From: Ashinkailepas kermadecensis | Taxonomy: Eukaryota; Arthropoda; Thecostraca; Neolepadidae | Direction of reading: 5' to 3' | NCBI GenBank assembly: GCA_034440615.1 | Contig: JAOTOM010005138.1 | Span: 420,001 to 484,000 of the forward strand | DNA length: 64,000 bases | Part shown: positions 21,345 through 32,624 of the stretch, one piece after another | How positions within the stretch are numbered: position 1 is the first letter of the stretch | Layout: every line of letters starts with the position of its first letter | Program-made: the position numbers and the translations under genes | Notes under the pieces: model-generated | Databases searched by the model: none | The model's input: the letters and a program-made list of their open reading frames with translations, nothing else | Told to the model about the DNA's origin: nothing

Positions 21345-21515
21345 TTGGAAACTTGGCAACTTAATTGGCGATTCCATCAACGAGTGCAAAATATTACCCC
21401 ACCCACCCCAATGTCGAGCTATGACAGGGAGATTGGGTCTGAAAAGTTCAGGTCACATCCCGTCCCTCCGGTGGGGAGGCAGTTCAGTCATTCACTAACA
21501 GATATTTCCTCCAGT
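21345..21515 (+). repeat. REP-D dispersed repeat, copy 2
   Basis: Contains CTTAATTGGCGATTCCATCA, ACGAGTGCAAAATATTACC and CCACCCAC, then CATCCCGTCCCTCCGG and CACTAACAGATATTTCCTCC. All match the order of blocks in copy 1 at 15455. Confidence 0.55.
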
Positions 21516-21526
21516 AACGTATTGAG

Positions 21527-21690
21527 CAGAGGCGCAGCTAAGGGTGCCGGGGGCCCGCCCGCACACTTAGTACCCAAAAATGTACAAGAATAAACGAGAA
21601 ATTTTGAGATTTTCTCCCTGCATAACTGTACAATTTCCGGCACGCTTCGCACGCCGGAAGCCTTCGCTGTTTCATCACTTTTTGGGTTGG
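21527..21690 (+). repeat. REP-C dispersed repeat, copy 2
   Basis: Opens with GAGGCGCAGCTAAGGGTGCC and a GGGGGCCC block, then TTAGTACCCAAAAATGTACA, AAACGAGAAATTTTGAGAT, and CAATTTCCGGCACGCTTCGC followed by the GCCGGAAGCCTTCGC block. It is clearly related to the 25107 copy and, in reverse complement, to the 8821 copy. Confidence 0.65.
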
Positions 21691-21694
21691 CATG

Positions 21695-22040
21695 ATAGAC
21701 CCATGGGCAGACGGAAGGACCCAAGTCGTAGAATAAGGCCCACGGCCTGACGAACAGGATCCAAGATGTGGAAATAGAGGCCTCAGTCCTGGCAGAGGAG
21801 GCTATGGGACGCTAAAGAGGGTCCTGAGCCACCGGAGAGAACTCTCGAGCCATCGGAGAGGGCCAACAGCCGATATGGAGGATCACTGGGTCAACGGAGG
21901 GGGCCCAAGCCGTAGAAGGGGCTCTTGACCTGACGGACAGGGTCCAAGCTGTTGAAAGAGGGGCCTCCGGCCCGACGGAGAATGGCTTGGGCCGTTAAAG
22001 AAGACCCCTCAGCCGATGGAAAGAGACCCCGGGTGCTCTA
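21695..22040. repeat. Strongly decayed minisatellite (about 24-30 bp words)
   Basis: Words such as GGGCCCAAGCCGTAGAA, GGTCCAAGCTGTTGAA, CCGACGGAG, GAGCCATCGGAGAGG and GACCTGACGGACAGG recur at 24-40 bp spacing without a fixed unit. It looks like an old array that has lost homogenisation, adjoining REP-C copy 2. Confidence 0.5.
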
Positions 22041-24596
22041 CCCGTCCTAGGAAAGTCCACACGTCTATTGTGCATTGGATTTACATTTATGCGTCATATC
22101 AAATGTCAATTTTCGTTGAAAAGTATGCTTTCGAAAGTAATGAAAACTTCATTATATTTGATACCCGTCGTTAGTGGTGGTGTTTTCTGCTAGTATAATT
22201 GGGTTTGCATTTCACCTGGTGCGTGACCCAAACTAAGAAGAGTACTTTAGGTGCCATATATTCATATCTAATGGATTTTTATGCAGGTGTAAAAATAATG
22301 GAAATATGTTACAATATACAATGTTCTGTGGCAGATGCAAGGATCAATTTCCTCCATGTTTAGACGCAGATGACGTTATTTCGACTGTAGTACGCATCAT
22401 ATTCCACACCGAACAATAACCACTTGTTCTATTGTTCGAATTTGACCTACCTGGACGTGAATCGAAGGCTTCCGCAACGGTTCAAGTGGGCTATTCTGAG
22501 GACTAAAAGTTGGCATTAAAGCAGTATTGACACTTTCATGTTCCATGATGCTCAATTTTATGACGACAATGTGGGTCCCAGAGATCGCAATGCTTTAATT
22601 GAAGCAGTCTCCTAGCGTTATCAGTAACCTCTGGATCAACAAAATAATCTACCCTCCATAAAACTCGCTGAGCTTTCGCTTGCCGTTCGAATCAACGGAA
22701 TCGGACGAGTGGTCGCATATATACGAGAGACACAACACGTCTCCCCCCCCTCTCCGCCACCACATTGACCCGGGTTGCAAACTCTACATCAGTATCACAT
22801 TAGCAAATTGCTCCTCCTCAAGCGGCTTGGAGTGATGCCAAAATACACGCTGCAAACGGTCTCGGCACAGCGAAACCGACGAAGACGAACATTAGCTATT
22901 ACGTACGATCCTACTTGTAATAGAGCCGATTATTTTTGGGAGGACTTCCACGTCTCAGCTCCGCACAACATTTCGCGGACACTCTCAGCGCGAGAAGGGG
23001 CACTGCAGTCCAGGGGCCCCCACTCCGGATCTCCAGTCCAGCTTCGGATCCCCCACCCACCTCCACCCCTTGACCAAATCCTGGATTAGCCACTAGAGTA
23101 TGTGGTGAGTTGATCATGGAAGCTTGATTCCTCCATTGGCATGTCGCCAAGTTTTTGCTGCATTCCAAGAGTTCGCAGCATGTAGAATTTGATAGACACA
23201 AGACTAATTTATGTTGCTCACTACGACAATACTCCTTTCCTAAACATGATCATAATGGTCATATCAATGGAGGTATTGATATACATTGAAAATTGACATC
23301 TTCACGACTGATTGCTCCCCTTCAGATAAGGTTAAACTGAGCTGTACATGGTCAACAAGAGTAAGAGAGTACGGAGTAACAGTGGTGGGACATAGAAATT
23401 GAAAGAGGCTGGTACACATTTCCCGGCAACTGTGAACCGATTGCTTTCCTGTTATCCGCATATTGATTTTCTTGAGCCCCAGGCATGTATTCGTTATGAG
23501 GTGCATGCACCTGCGATGAGTGAAGGGACGCATCTATCTTGAAGTTTGTCATAGCTAGCCTGCCTGACTTAGCGCCGTGTATAGCCGCATTATGCTCACT
23601 TTTTTGCTTGATTTTTACGCAGGTATGCGATATAATTTTTGTGTTTTTGCATGATTGTGTAGCTCTGTGTGTTGTAGGTCAGGGAACCCGTAACTGGGAA
23701 TTGGCCTGTGGCCCTGTGGTTGTTTCTTATAATAAACAAATAAACGGATAAGACTGGTTCCTGATCTGATTGTGGTGTTTGGCTAAATGTGTGGCTCTTG
23801 ACGAACAAACCACGGGTGCTGAAGGACATAACTAGATCGTATCTGAACAATGCTTAGAGGACATGCAACATATTGAACAATTGTACATCATAACAATATG
23901 GTCATAATTAATTATCTTATCAAACATTGGAACGTTCTGCACCTTGCAGAATCGATTGAACTGCCACGGCAAAAATATTCCCAGATGTATGCAAGCCATA
24001 ACTACATCGAGGAAAGGTTGGGAGTGGGACGGCGATGAAAAAAAGTTATCTGACCTGGAACAACCCAGTTTGGAGTCGATTTTGGCGCTCCTTCAGAGTT
24101 TTCTTTTAGGGCCCTTTCGATGACTTCGTTACCATACGCTTTTATGATTTTATTAAAAAGTTTAGCACAATGTTTTGGCGGTCTCTATTGCACCTTAGCA
24201 CCCATGGGAAGTTCGCGCTCCCCTTGTAAAACAAAATACATCCTGGACACGCACCTGGCTACATTATGCCGCAGTTACTTACAGCTGTAAAACATATCAA
24301 AACAATAATAACTTTGAAAATTGTGGTCGAATAACTGAATAAGACTGTCGAGCAATGTCAGTTCGGAAACACTGAAAATCGTGACTGTTTACGACTGGCT
24401 ATTAATAATATTCACGAGCGCAGGACATGAAGGTGCATGTCCCACTTCTTGGCAACTTAAACCACTAACTCTGTTAGTGCCGCATGTGAGGAATTCACTT
24501 AAAGTGACGTATCCCGGTGTACTTACCTTCCGGCGTTCCTACGTCCTTGGCGTCTCACCAGTTCTCACTGTCACCGTGAACTGAGCAGTAGTGCCG
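22041..24596. other. No gene seen; one possible element terminus
   Basis: Unique sequence. At about 23012-23100 a C/A-rich block ends in TCCTGGATTAGCCACTAG, resembling hAT-type element ends elsewhere in the window (GGATCCGCCAGT), but no partner end was found. Several overlapping frames of 60-104 codons are not credible. Confidence 0.5.
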
Positions 24597-24645
24597 GACC
24601 TGATCGGGACCTGATCGGGACCTGATCGGGACCTGATCGGGACCT
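24597..24645. repeat. 11-bp tandem repeat (GACCTGATCGG), 4 units
   Basis: Four exact units at 24597, 24608, 24619 and 24630, then a related GACCTGTGCCAGGACCTGACC tail of about 20 bases. It lies at the start of a short moderately GC-rich segment (about 24597-24960) that ends in a CGCCCCTCGCCCCTCGCCC patch. Confidence 0.9.
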
Positions 24646-25106
24646 GTGCCAGGACCTGACCGGCCCACTCGGCGAACACCGGATACGGCCGGGATTACCT
24701 CGCTGGAAAGGCAGCGGCAGGTGCTCGGGGCCCCAGATGAGGGGGCGATAGTGCAGCGGGTCTCCACCCTGACATGGCTGACCTCGATGTCCACCATCAA
24801 GCTGCTGCCGGGGTCAGCTGTCCAGTAGCCTTTGTCTCTTGTACTGCTAGAGATGATATATTTGCTGCTGAATGTTGATCACCTTCGATCGCAGCACACG
24901 CCCGCCCATCGCCCCACGCCCCTCGCCCCTCGCCCTCCGCATTTCAACTCGCCGATATTGCACTCAGTAGGGGTTCCTGCAGACTCCTACATAGCTAGAG
25001 CGCCCTCCTGAAGCTTGAGTGTCTTCGGAGGAAAGCCTGGTCAGGAAAAGCGCGATCGGGGACTCTCCAGCTCGGCGTGCGGTCACAGATATCACTGCAA
25101 ATGTCA
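24646..25106. other. No gene seen; moderately GC-rich
   Basis: Contains a CGCCCCACGCCCCTCGCCC patch near 24913-24940. No coding or regulatory assignment is possible. Confidence 0.45.
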
Positions 25107-25330
25107 TTGGTCGCCAGAGGCGCAGCCAGGGAGGGCCGGGAGCCCCCACTCCTTAGCAACCAAAAATACACTAGATCAAACGAGAAATTTAGAGATCTTC
25201 ATCACGCGAATCCCACAATTTTCGGCGCTATTCGCGCTCCGAAAGCTTTCTCTATTTCGTTTTTTTTTTTTTTTTTTGGGGGATCAGGTTCCACTTAGGA
25301 AAATCTTGGCTACTCCACTATTGGTCGCCA
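25107..25330 (+). repeat. REP-C dispersed repeat, copy 3, with a T19 run
   Basis: Starts CAGAGGCGCAGCCAGGGAGG, then CCCCCACTCCTTAGCAACC, AAAATACACTAGATCAAACG, AGAAATTTAGAGATCTTC, TTTTCGGCGC and GCGCTCCGAAAGCTTTCTC. It ends at a run of about 19 T (25260-25278) followed by GGGGG and TTGGTCGCCACTAG. The T run could be a decayed poly(A) on the opposite strand or simple slippage. Confidence 0.7.
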
Positions 25331-25833
25331 CTAGTTGACTGACCCGCGACCAAATCAATACACGCCGGAAGATAAGAGATTCGATCTTCACGGATTCGAA
25401 TTCGAATTCAGTACCATCGCCGAACAGCAACGCTCCAAAGTAGCCATTCCCAAGTTTATAAAAGCAATTATACATCTAACTTGGTGTGAACTGTGATTTG
25501 ACATGATCCGCCCCATTAGCAATGCATGCTACCTGGTCCCGTGCAGTGTCAATGGTTGTTTACGAACCGTAGCCAAATCCCGGTGGTCATTGCCCGGCTC
25601 AGACAGATTCAGTGCACAGCTGGTGTGTAATTCTTCGCATTCGACTTTTCAAGAGCCTTTGACCCGCCCTGTACAGGTAGCAGCCTTTGAGCCAGGGCAG
25701 GTAACTAGTCGCGATAGTTGAACTACAGCTCGAGTATTGCATGGGGTTTGGCTGCCAGCAGACAACGTGCTAGTGTTTGTCCCGCGGCTGCATCTCAGCT
25801 GGAGGCGGGTGGTGAGTGCAGTGACGGATCTAA
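25331..25833. other. No gene seen
   Basis: Unique sequence. A short GAATTCGAATTCG patch lies at about 25395-25408. Confidence 0.5.
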
Positions 25834-25867
25834 ATCTAGATCTAGATCTAGATCTAGATCTAGATCT
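25834..25867. repeat. (GATCTA)n microsatellite
   Basis: About six uninterrupted copies of the self-complementary hexamer (TAGATC read either way), so the tract is a perfect palindrome that can extrude as a cruciform. Confidence 0.95.
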
Positions 25868-26574
25868 GGAGAGTGAAGCCTGTGGCGTCCCGTTGAAAGC
25901 CGGTGAAGAGTTGTTGGGTGCTCATGAGTGGAGAATGTAGTGCGGCAGCTGCAGTACCAACCTACCCAGCTGCAGCACTAGTTTTTACTCTAAATTACAC
26001 TTTGCTTATTCCACTTTACAGCACTTTGTTGGCAGCACGAAATATTGAATTGATACTGGTAGAGGATCTGGTGGTCGAAAATGGTGGTGCAGCGCCTGAG
26101 AGAGTGAGGCATAGGGAGCTTGCAGTATCATTGCAAACAAAAAGATTACTCACTCTGTGCATTCAAACACTTCATGTCGCAGTGGAGTGGAGTTGTGGAG
26201 TGGAGAATAGTGGAGTGGAGAGTAGTGGAGAGCGCCTCGTGTGTGGGGATGCGGAACATCCATGCGACCTGAGATGCTGTGCAACGCGGCAACACGACCA
26301 AGTTGTGAGACGTTGATAAAGGTATTAGAAGTGCGCCCCGGCATAGTCGAGTAGCTGTTTTTTTTACAGTCCATGCACCCAACCCCACAAGGCAAATTGT
26401 TAGTTCAAAAAGCACGCTACGGCGCATCATCAAATTCGAGTTTCCATGGGGTCCACACGCTGATCAGCCCAAACGGCCCGCAAAAGTCAAATCCATGGGT
26501 GGCGTCAGCTCCCATCAAAAGATGCACCACTCTGGTCGCTTTCCTGCATGCGTAGATTGTGATTGAGATCGTCA
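25868..26574. other. No gene seen; small GAGTGGA patch
   Basis: At about 26183-26232 the words GTGGAGTGGAGA and AGTGGAGAG repeat irregularly. Otherwise unique sequence up to the 18/21-bp array. Confidence 0.5.
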
Positions 26575-27418
26575 GCGGTGCATCACGGGTCAGCGGTGCA
26601 CCACCACGGGTCAGCGGTGCACTACCACGGGTCAGCGGTGCACCACCACGGGTCAGCGGTGCACCACGGGTCAGCGGTACACCACGGGTCAGCGGTGCAC
26701 CATGGGTCAGCGGTGCACCACCACGGTTCAGCGGTGCACCACCACGGGTCAGCGGTCCACCACGGGTCAGCGGTGCACCACGGGTTAGCGGTGCACCACC
26801 ACGGGTCAGCGGTGCACCATCACGGGTCAGCGGTGCACCACCACGGGTCAGCGGTGCACCACGGGTCAGCGGTGCACCACGGGTCAGCGGTGCACCACGG
26901 GTCAGCGGTGCACCACCACGGGTCAGCGGTGCACCACCACGGGTTAGCGGTGCACCACCACGGGTCAGCGGTGCACCACCACGGATCAGCGGTACACCAC
27001 CACGGGTCAGCGGTGCACCACCATGGCTCAGCGGTGCACCACGGGCCAGCGGTGCACCACGGGTCAGCGGTGCACTACTACGGGTCAGCGGTGCACCACC
27101 ACGGGTCAGCGGTGCACCACCACGGGTCAGCGGTGCACCACCACGGGTCAGCGGTGCACCACGGGTCAGCGGTGCACTACCACGGGTCAGCGGTGCACCA
27201 CGGGTCAGCGGTGCACCATGGGTCAGCGGTGCACCACCACGGGTCAGCGGTGCACCACGGTCAGCGGTGCACCACCACGGGTCAGCGGTGCACCATCACG
27301 GGTCAGCGGTGCACCACCACGGGTCAGCGGTGCACCACGGGTCAGCGGTGCACCACGGGTCAGCGGTGCACCACGGGTCAGCGGTGCACCACCACGGGTC
27401 AGCGGTGCACCACCACTG
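26575..27418. repeat. 18/21-bp minisatellite, 43 units in two length classes
   Basis: The unit is GCGGTGCACCACGGGTCA (18 bp, S) or the same with one extra CAC (21 bp, L). Reading left to right, run lengths are S1 L3 S3 L2 S2 L3 S3 L6 S2 L4 S1 L1 S2 L1 S1 L3 S3 L2. The S unit near 27246 has lost one G (17 bp), which shifts the frame. Because both unit lengths are multiples of 3, the reading (H)HHGSAV stays open for over 300 codons, as does a second frame (SGAPPRV). The reading is repeat-derived; protein coding is not supported by any flanking gene structure. Confidence 0.96.
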
Positions 27419-27591
27419 TGGAGGGAATCTCTGCCGACGTTGTGTCGGAGTCACCGTGTCGGAGGCACTGCACCAGTGCCTTCACATCTCCACGTCCGCC
27501 AGTCAAACAGTCACGGCCGTTTGGCACGTGTCACGGTGACGCCTGCCGTGAAATCCGTGCATGATCGCTCCGGAGGCTGCCAGGCACGGCC
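27419..27591. other. Spacer between two arrays
   Basis: About 170 bp of GC-moderate unique sequence with GTCGGAG words. Both neighbours end sharply on it. Confidence 0.6.
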
Positions 27592-28190
27592 GTCGGCTGC
27601 TGCCTGGCACTGGGTCTACACGCTGTCGGCTGCTGCCTGGCACTGGGTCTACACACCGTCGGCTGCTGCCTGGCACTGGGTCTACACGCTGTCGGCTGCT
27701 GCCTGGCACTGGGTCTACACGCCGTCGGCTGCTGCCTGGCACTGGGTCTACACGCTGTCGGCTGCTGCCTGGCACTGGGTCTACACGCCGTCGGCTGCTG
27801 CCTGGCACTGGGTCTACACGCCGTCGGCTGCTGCCTGGCACTGGGTCTACACGCCGTCGGCAGCTGCCTGGCACTGGGTCTACACGCTGTCGGCTGCTGC
27901 CTGGCACTGGGTCTACACGCCGTCGGCAGCTGCCTGACACTGGGTCTACACGCTGTCGGCTGCTGCCTGGCACTGAGTCTACACACCGTCGGCAACTGCT
28001 CTGGCACTGGGTCTACACGCCGTCGGCTGCTGCCTGGCACTGGGTCTACACACCGTCGGCTGCTGCCTGGCACTGGGTCTACACGCTGTCGGCTGCTGCC
28101 TGGCACTGGGTCTACACGCCGTCGGCAGCTGCCTGGCACTGAGTCTACACGCCATCGGCTGCTGCCTGGCACTGAGTCTACACACCGCCG
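27592..28190. repeat. 33-bp minisatellite, 18 units
   Basis: The unit begins GTCGGCTGCTGCCTGGCACT and continues GGGTCTACACGC(T/C). Most variation is at a few sites: GCTGCTG against GCAGCTG, ACGC against ACAC, and GGGTC against GAGTC. One unit at about 27989 has a 1-bp insertion (GCAACTGCTCTGG), which breaks the long plus-strand frames. Eleven-residue peptide readings on both strands are artefacts of the 33-bp period. Confidence 0.96.
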
Positions 28191-28394
28191 CACGACCCAG
28201 CATCGGAGACATACTGGAATACCGCGGAGAATGCGCGGAACGACTGCCTTGAACGCAAGTCAAAAATCTCGATCTTCTTGTTTTGCGAATTTGTGCGCTC
28301 TAATATAATCTTGTAGAATTTCAACATTAGCTCCATGGTGTTTAGTGAAGATAACCGATTTAACGTGACTTCTGTGTGTTGCCATTGCCATCCG
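28191..28394. other. No gene seen
   Basis: Short unique stretch between the 33-bp array and the next GC island. Confidence 0.5.
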
Positions 28395-29200
28395 GACCAG
28401 AGCGGGCTTTTGCCTCCTCCAGATCATGCAACCGACTTCCGTTCGTTGCCCGGAGCAGCCCCTATAGCCCCAGTGCTAGGAGAAGCTCCGACCCCGTGCC
28501 GCTCAGAGCGGCTTCCGTCCTTCAGTGCTCGTCAGTGCGCCGAGCGCCCGGGCCATGACGTGCTTACCGGCTGGCGGACAGAGTGGCCTTCCCCTCCGTG
28601 GTCAAAGTGGTCCGCCGACCCCTCGTTCTCACATTGGCCGGAGCGACCGGCAGTGCTCTGGGTGGACCCTCCCACTCCGTGCTCAAAGTGGATTGCCGAT
28701 CCCTCGTTCTGACAGTGGCCAGAGCGACCGGCAGTGCTCAGAGCGGTGGCTCGGAGTTCAGAGCGGCGCGTGGCGGCCGGGAGCACCCAGAGTGGTGGCT
28801 CTGAGCTCAGAGCGGCGCGTGGCGGCCGGGAGCACCCAGAGCGGTGGCTCTGAGCTCAGAGCGGCACGTGGCGGCCGGGAGCACCCAGAGCGGTGGCTCG
28901 GAGCTCAGAGCGGCGCGTGGCGGCCGGCCGCGGTCAGGAGTGGCACCGACGCGCAGCTGATGCAGGTATCGAGACAGCGCAGCTATCGATTCCCTCTGGC
29001 GACAGCCACCGGCGGGCCGCACTTCCGCATCTACTGCACGCGGTGAGTGGGCAACAACAACAACGGCAGCACGGCCACGGGCCGGGCCAACTCGGCTGTC
29101 GGTGATGTGCCGGTGACGTCACGCGGTGATCTGTGACGTCACTGGCGGAAGCGAGCCGCAGAGGTGTCGGCACGTCATCGGCGACCGGTGACAGTAACGG
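28395..29200. other. GC-rich island with local duplications
   Basis: CpG-rich, with an approximately 86-bp duplicated block (CAAAGTGG...CCGA(C/T)CCCTCGTTCT...GCGACCGGCAGTGCTC at about 28602 and 28688) leading into the 49-bp array. No promoter or exon could be fixed. Confidence 0.6.
28738..28930. repeat. 49-bp minisatellite, about 4 units
   Basis: Units run AGAGCGGTGGCTC(T/G)GAG(C/T)TC, AGAGCGGC(G/A)CGTGGCGGCC, GGGAGCACCC. Starts are near 28739, 28788, 28837 and 28886. It sits within the island and ends in GGCCGGCCGCGG. Confidence 0.9.
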
Positions 29201-29664
29201 TCAGATTCGGCTGTCATTGCAGGCAGTCGGTGTCTTGCAGAGAGACGATGTGATTCGCACGTGGGCGTAGCATTGGAGGAGGGTTCTAAAGAACGCCTTG
29301 CCCTAGGTGTAGAATGCCACTTTTTGTGGCAGCTTGAACACATCGAAGGGTTTTCTCATAAGTGTATTATGAGACACGCGCATAATGTGAGTAAGTGCAT
29401 GTGTGGGGAGGGATTTTACGCCCTCCTATCCGATGTTTTTCCGAGGTAGCTCCTGAACCATTGATGCTATTGATTTGAAATTTGGCTTAGGTATCTGCTG
29501 TTGCATCGTTTACACACATTGTGTCACAACATGAGTGTTAGGCTTCTAAGATACCGGAGCCAGACCGGGTCAAAGTCAGGTAACTATATCGTTCCAATGC
29601 GGTACTTAGAGATGCATTCAACTTCTTTTTTTTCGCAAACAAACCATTAAAGACACGATCAAGA
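29201..29664. other. No gene seen
   Basis: Unique sequence grading from the GC island into AT-rich DNA. Confidence 0.5.
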
Positions 29665-30400
29665 GTGAAATATGAATGCATAAACTAGATCAAAGAAAAT
29701 GCATAGATCAAAGAAAACTCACAGCATGCCAATCGTGGCGTCACGTCAGGTATCTAGGTGAAACGAAGAGTTAAACTAGAAATATGACTCCTCGTGTACA
29801 AGTTTGCTACTAATCAATATTTCAAAAACTCCAAATATGTGTGGTCGTAGATTATGTCCCCTAGGCATGTGCCGGATTTGAAGGCATTATCAGATGGGGG
29901 AATGTCGACATGATCTGAAACGTCCCGAAGGTACATGTATTCCAGGCTCTCTACAGGCTAAAATGCGAACTATTTAAGACCAAAAATGGTGAAATCAGGC
30001 TAATTTTGCTTGCCGAGTTCATGATGGATTTGGCGGGATCCCTAAGTTGATTTGAAAATTTTGGCTTTTGTCGAAGTGTTTGAATATATTCTGTAATCAA
30101 AGTTTTTGGAACTTCTCATAAATTATGAGCATGGAAAGCACATGGCTTTGCTTTTGATGGCATTCACCTTTTCCTGAGTGCCGTCTGCTTCCAAAAATGT
30201 CATCTTGAACACTTCATTACATATTTAGGCCTAACACATGTAACCTGTGTTAGGCTCAGTAGCCAGTTCGCATATCATCAACATTGAAGCACGAAATTGC
30301 ATTTGTTTCACGACCAGGATCCGGAAACTATGGCGAAGACGGGTGACTGACTGCACTCCGACATTGACCTGCTTGACCCGATCTGGAAATTTAACCGGAA
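29665..30400 (+). repeat. REP-A dispersed repeat, copy 3
   Basis: Carries GAGTGAAATATGAATGCAT, CATGTGCCGGATTTGAAGGC, GAAACGTCCCGAAGG, TACATGTATTCCAGGCTCTC, TACAGGCTAAAATGCGAAC, GAGTTCATGATGGATTTGGC, then TTGAAGCACGAAATTGCATT, GGCGAAGACGGGTGACTGAC and ACATTGACCTGCTTGACC. This is the best-preserved copy relative to copy 2. Confidence 0.7.
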
Positions 30401-31837
30401 GAGAGAGAGAGAGAGAGAAAATGTCACAAGTGGTTCTAAACGTTAAAGTAAGTAGCTACGTCATGACGTTTCCGCATCACTCTATCTTACTTTATATGAA
30501 AGTTCGTGGGAGGGATCAAATTGACTCCTCCCCCAAGCACCTCGTGAAGTAGATAATTATTCTGCTGCGAGGGTTAAAGTCCCATTCCCTACACCGAACT
30601 TCTAGAAGGGTTTGCACCAAAATAACAGCCAAAATAGATTTCGGAACTTAGCACAACACAAACACTATGTTGACCTGTTGATTTATTGTCGGTTCTGATG
30701 CTAATCTGGCCCATGCTGTCACGGGGTGTATGGGGGCGCCTCTTCCCCAATGTACTCAAGCGTTTGGATCATCATGCTAATGATAGATAGCATGACTAAT
30801 GCACAAAGAGCACCGCTCTAAATGCAAGGCTAACTCCTAGTTCACAAGGAAGTTGAAACCAAGGCTGAATGCTTGCACTCGCACGGCTAGTTAAACGGCT
30901 ATGTCAAGTAAGTATCGAAGCAGACACAGTAAGGTGTGGGATTGATAGAACAACTGCAACAGGGAGGTCGTTTTGGATCATTCATAAAACGTGCAATGTC
31001 TATCCGGAAGGCTGGCTGCACACTCTTATTTATAGTTGTGGCACGCATGGATACATATCCACTATTTCTCAGCCATTCCGTTGAAATTATTGCAATAATA
31101 ATGTATCGAATCATTACGTTGACATACAAGTTGCAAGCAATTATCAAGGCAGGTGACAGAGTGGGTAGATATATGTGACCCTTCGAAGCCTTCATGGCTT
31201 ACGAAGCTAACTCGAGAACTTACCATATTCGTGAATTCAAGGTTTCTTTCCTCTTGCCATTTTAAAAGACAAAGTCAACACAATGCGCAAAATTCATAGC
31301 CGCACAACGATGGAGCAATATTGCAGCCTCACAATCCGGTGTCGCTGCGCCACAGGATACCCGGCGATAACGAGGTGCTGTGTCACTCGCTTCATCAATC
31401 CTCACAGTATGACGAGCGGCTGCGGTTACAGCCATTATTGCAGACATCACAGCCACCACATCCCTCAAAAGCTGGGCATGACCAGTGGTTGCAGCAGCCG
31501 CCGTTGCCATCTCCCAACAGCCGGCGCCACTCGACCCAGCCGTTGCCCGGCTCGACCGCTGGCGGTTGGTCAGCTGAGCATCTGCAAACAGCAGCGCCGA
31601 CGCGGCGGCTGCCGGCCGACCGCTGTTGTGGGAATATACATTCTGCCTTCATCAGGCTGTCATAACAAGACCGCACGGTGATCCATGATGTTCTATCAGT
31701 GTTGGCCGAGCGGAGAGATTTTCCGTGCGGATGATCTCCGCGCTCATATCAGCAGGCGAATTAGATTCCATAAATCACTCCGGAACGGTCGACACGGCAA
31801 CTCATTCAGCCAAGTGGACGCCCGGGCCAGCACCGCA
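30401..31837. other. No gene seen; short (GA)9 at the left edge
   Basis: A (GA)n run lies at 30401-30418. From about 31320 to 31660 the sequence is CAG/CAC-rich with overlapping frames (132, 114 and 93 codons), none recognisable. I see nothing else. Confidence 0.5.
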
Positions 31838-32165
31838 ACAGGAGCTGGGGCAGGGTCGGGACCAGGATCAGAACAGGGGCTGAGGCAGGACCGGGGCCAG
31901 GACCAGGACAGGAGCTGGGGCAGGGTCGAGACCAGGACCAGGACAGGAGCTGGGGCAGAGCCGGGACCAAGACCAAGGCAAGATATGAGGCAGAGCCGGG
32001 ACCAAGACGAGAACAGGAACTGAGGCAGGACCGGGACCAAGACCAAGGCAGGATCTGAGGAAGAGTCGCGGCCAGGATCAGAACCAAAACCAGGACAGGA
32101 GCTGAGGAATGGGTGGATCCAAGACCAGGACCAAGACCATAACAGGAGCTGGGGAAAGGACTGGA
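31838..32165. repeat. 35-bp diverged minisatellite, about 9 units
   Basis: The words ACAGGAGCTGGGGCAG, GTCG(G/A)GACCAGGA and GACCA(G/A)GACCAGG recur at about 35-36 bp spacing. Units on the left are better preserved than those after 32000. Confidence 0.8.
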
Positions 32166-32624
32166 CCAGGCCCGGCAGACGAACTGATTTGCAGATTAGT
32201 GGGTTCCTTGTTCAGCTTCTGTATGCGATGCTTGTATAACAGGGGATTATGGAACGTAGATAAGTTGAAAATCAAACATTCTGACCATTATTTACAGAGC
32301 AAGCAGCGTTGTTGCCGTTCAGATGTTAGCCTGCGCCCCGCCCGCCCTCAAATCGCCCTTCCCTCGGTCGGATGGGGATGGGGGCGGACTTCCTCCCCAA
32401 GGATCTCGGCTCCCACGAATGCCAGTATAATCTGAGAATGCAGAGTGGTTCATTTATCGACATACATTTCCAGTATGATGATATATTGTTTCAAATGAGC
32501 TATGGGAGTTCGAATTTCTTCGGATCCGAAAGCTGGCGACTTTCATGGTTATGTTCTCATTAACGTTGAAAAAAGGCCCAAAGGAGAAAACCGCAACGAT
32601 TTAAAGTACACCTTGCAAGAGGTG
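32166..32624. other. No gene seen
   Basis: Unique sequence up to the target duplication of the hAT-like element. Confidence 0.5.

Noticed and set aside
25834..25867. A cloning-linker artefact from the BglII/XbaI-like GATCTAGATCTA string
   Set aside because: The hexamer simply repeats about six times with natural flanks; a microsatellite explains it.
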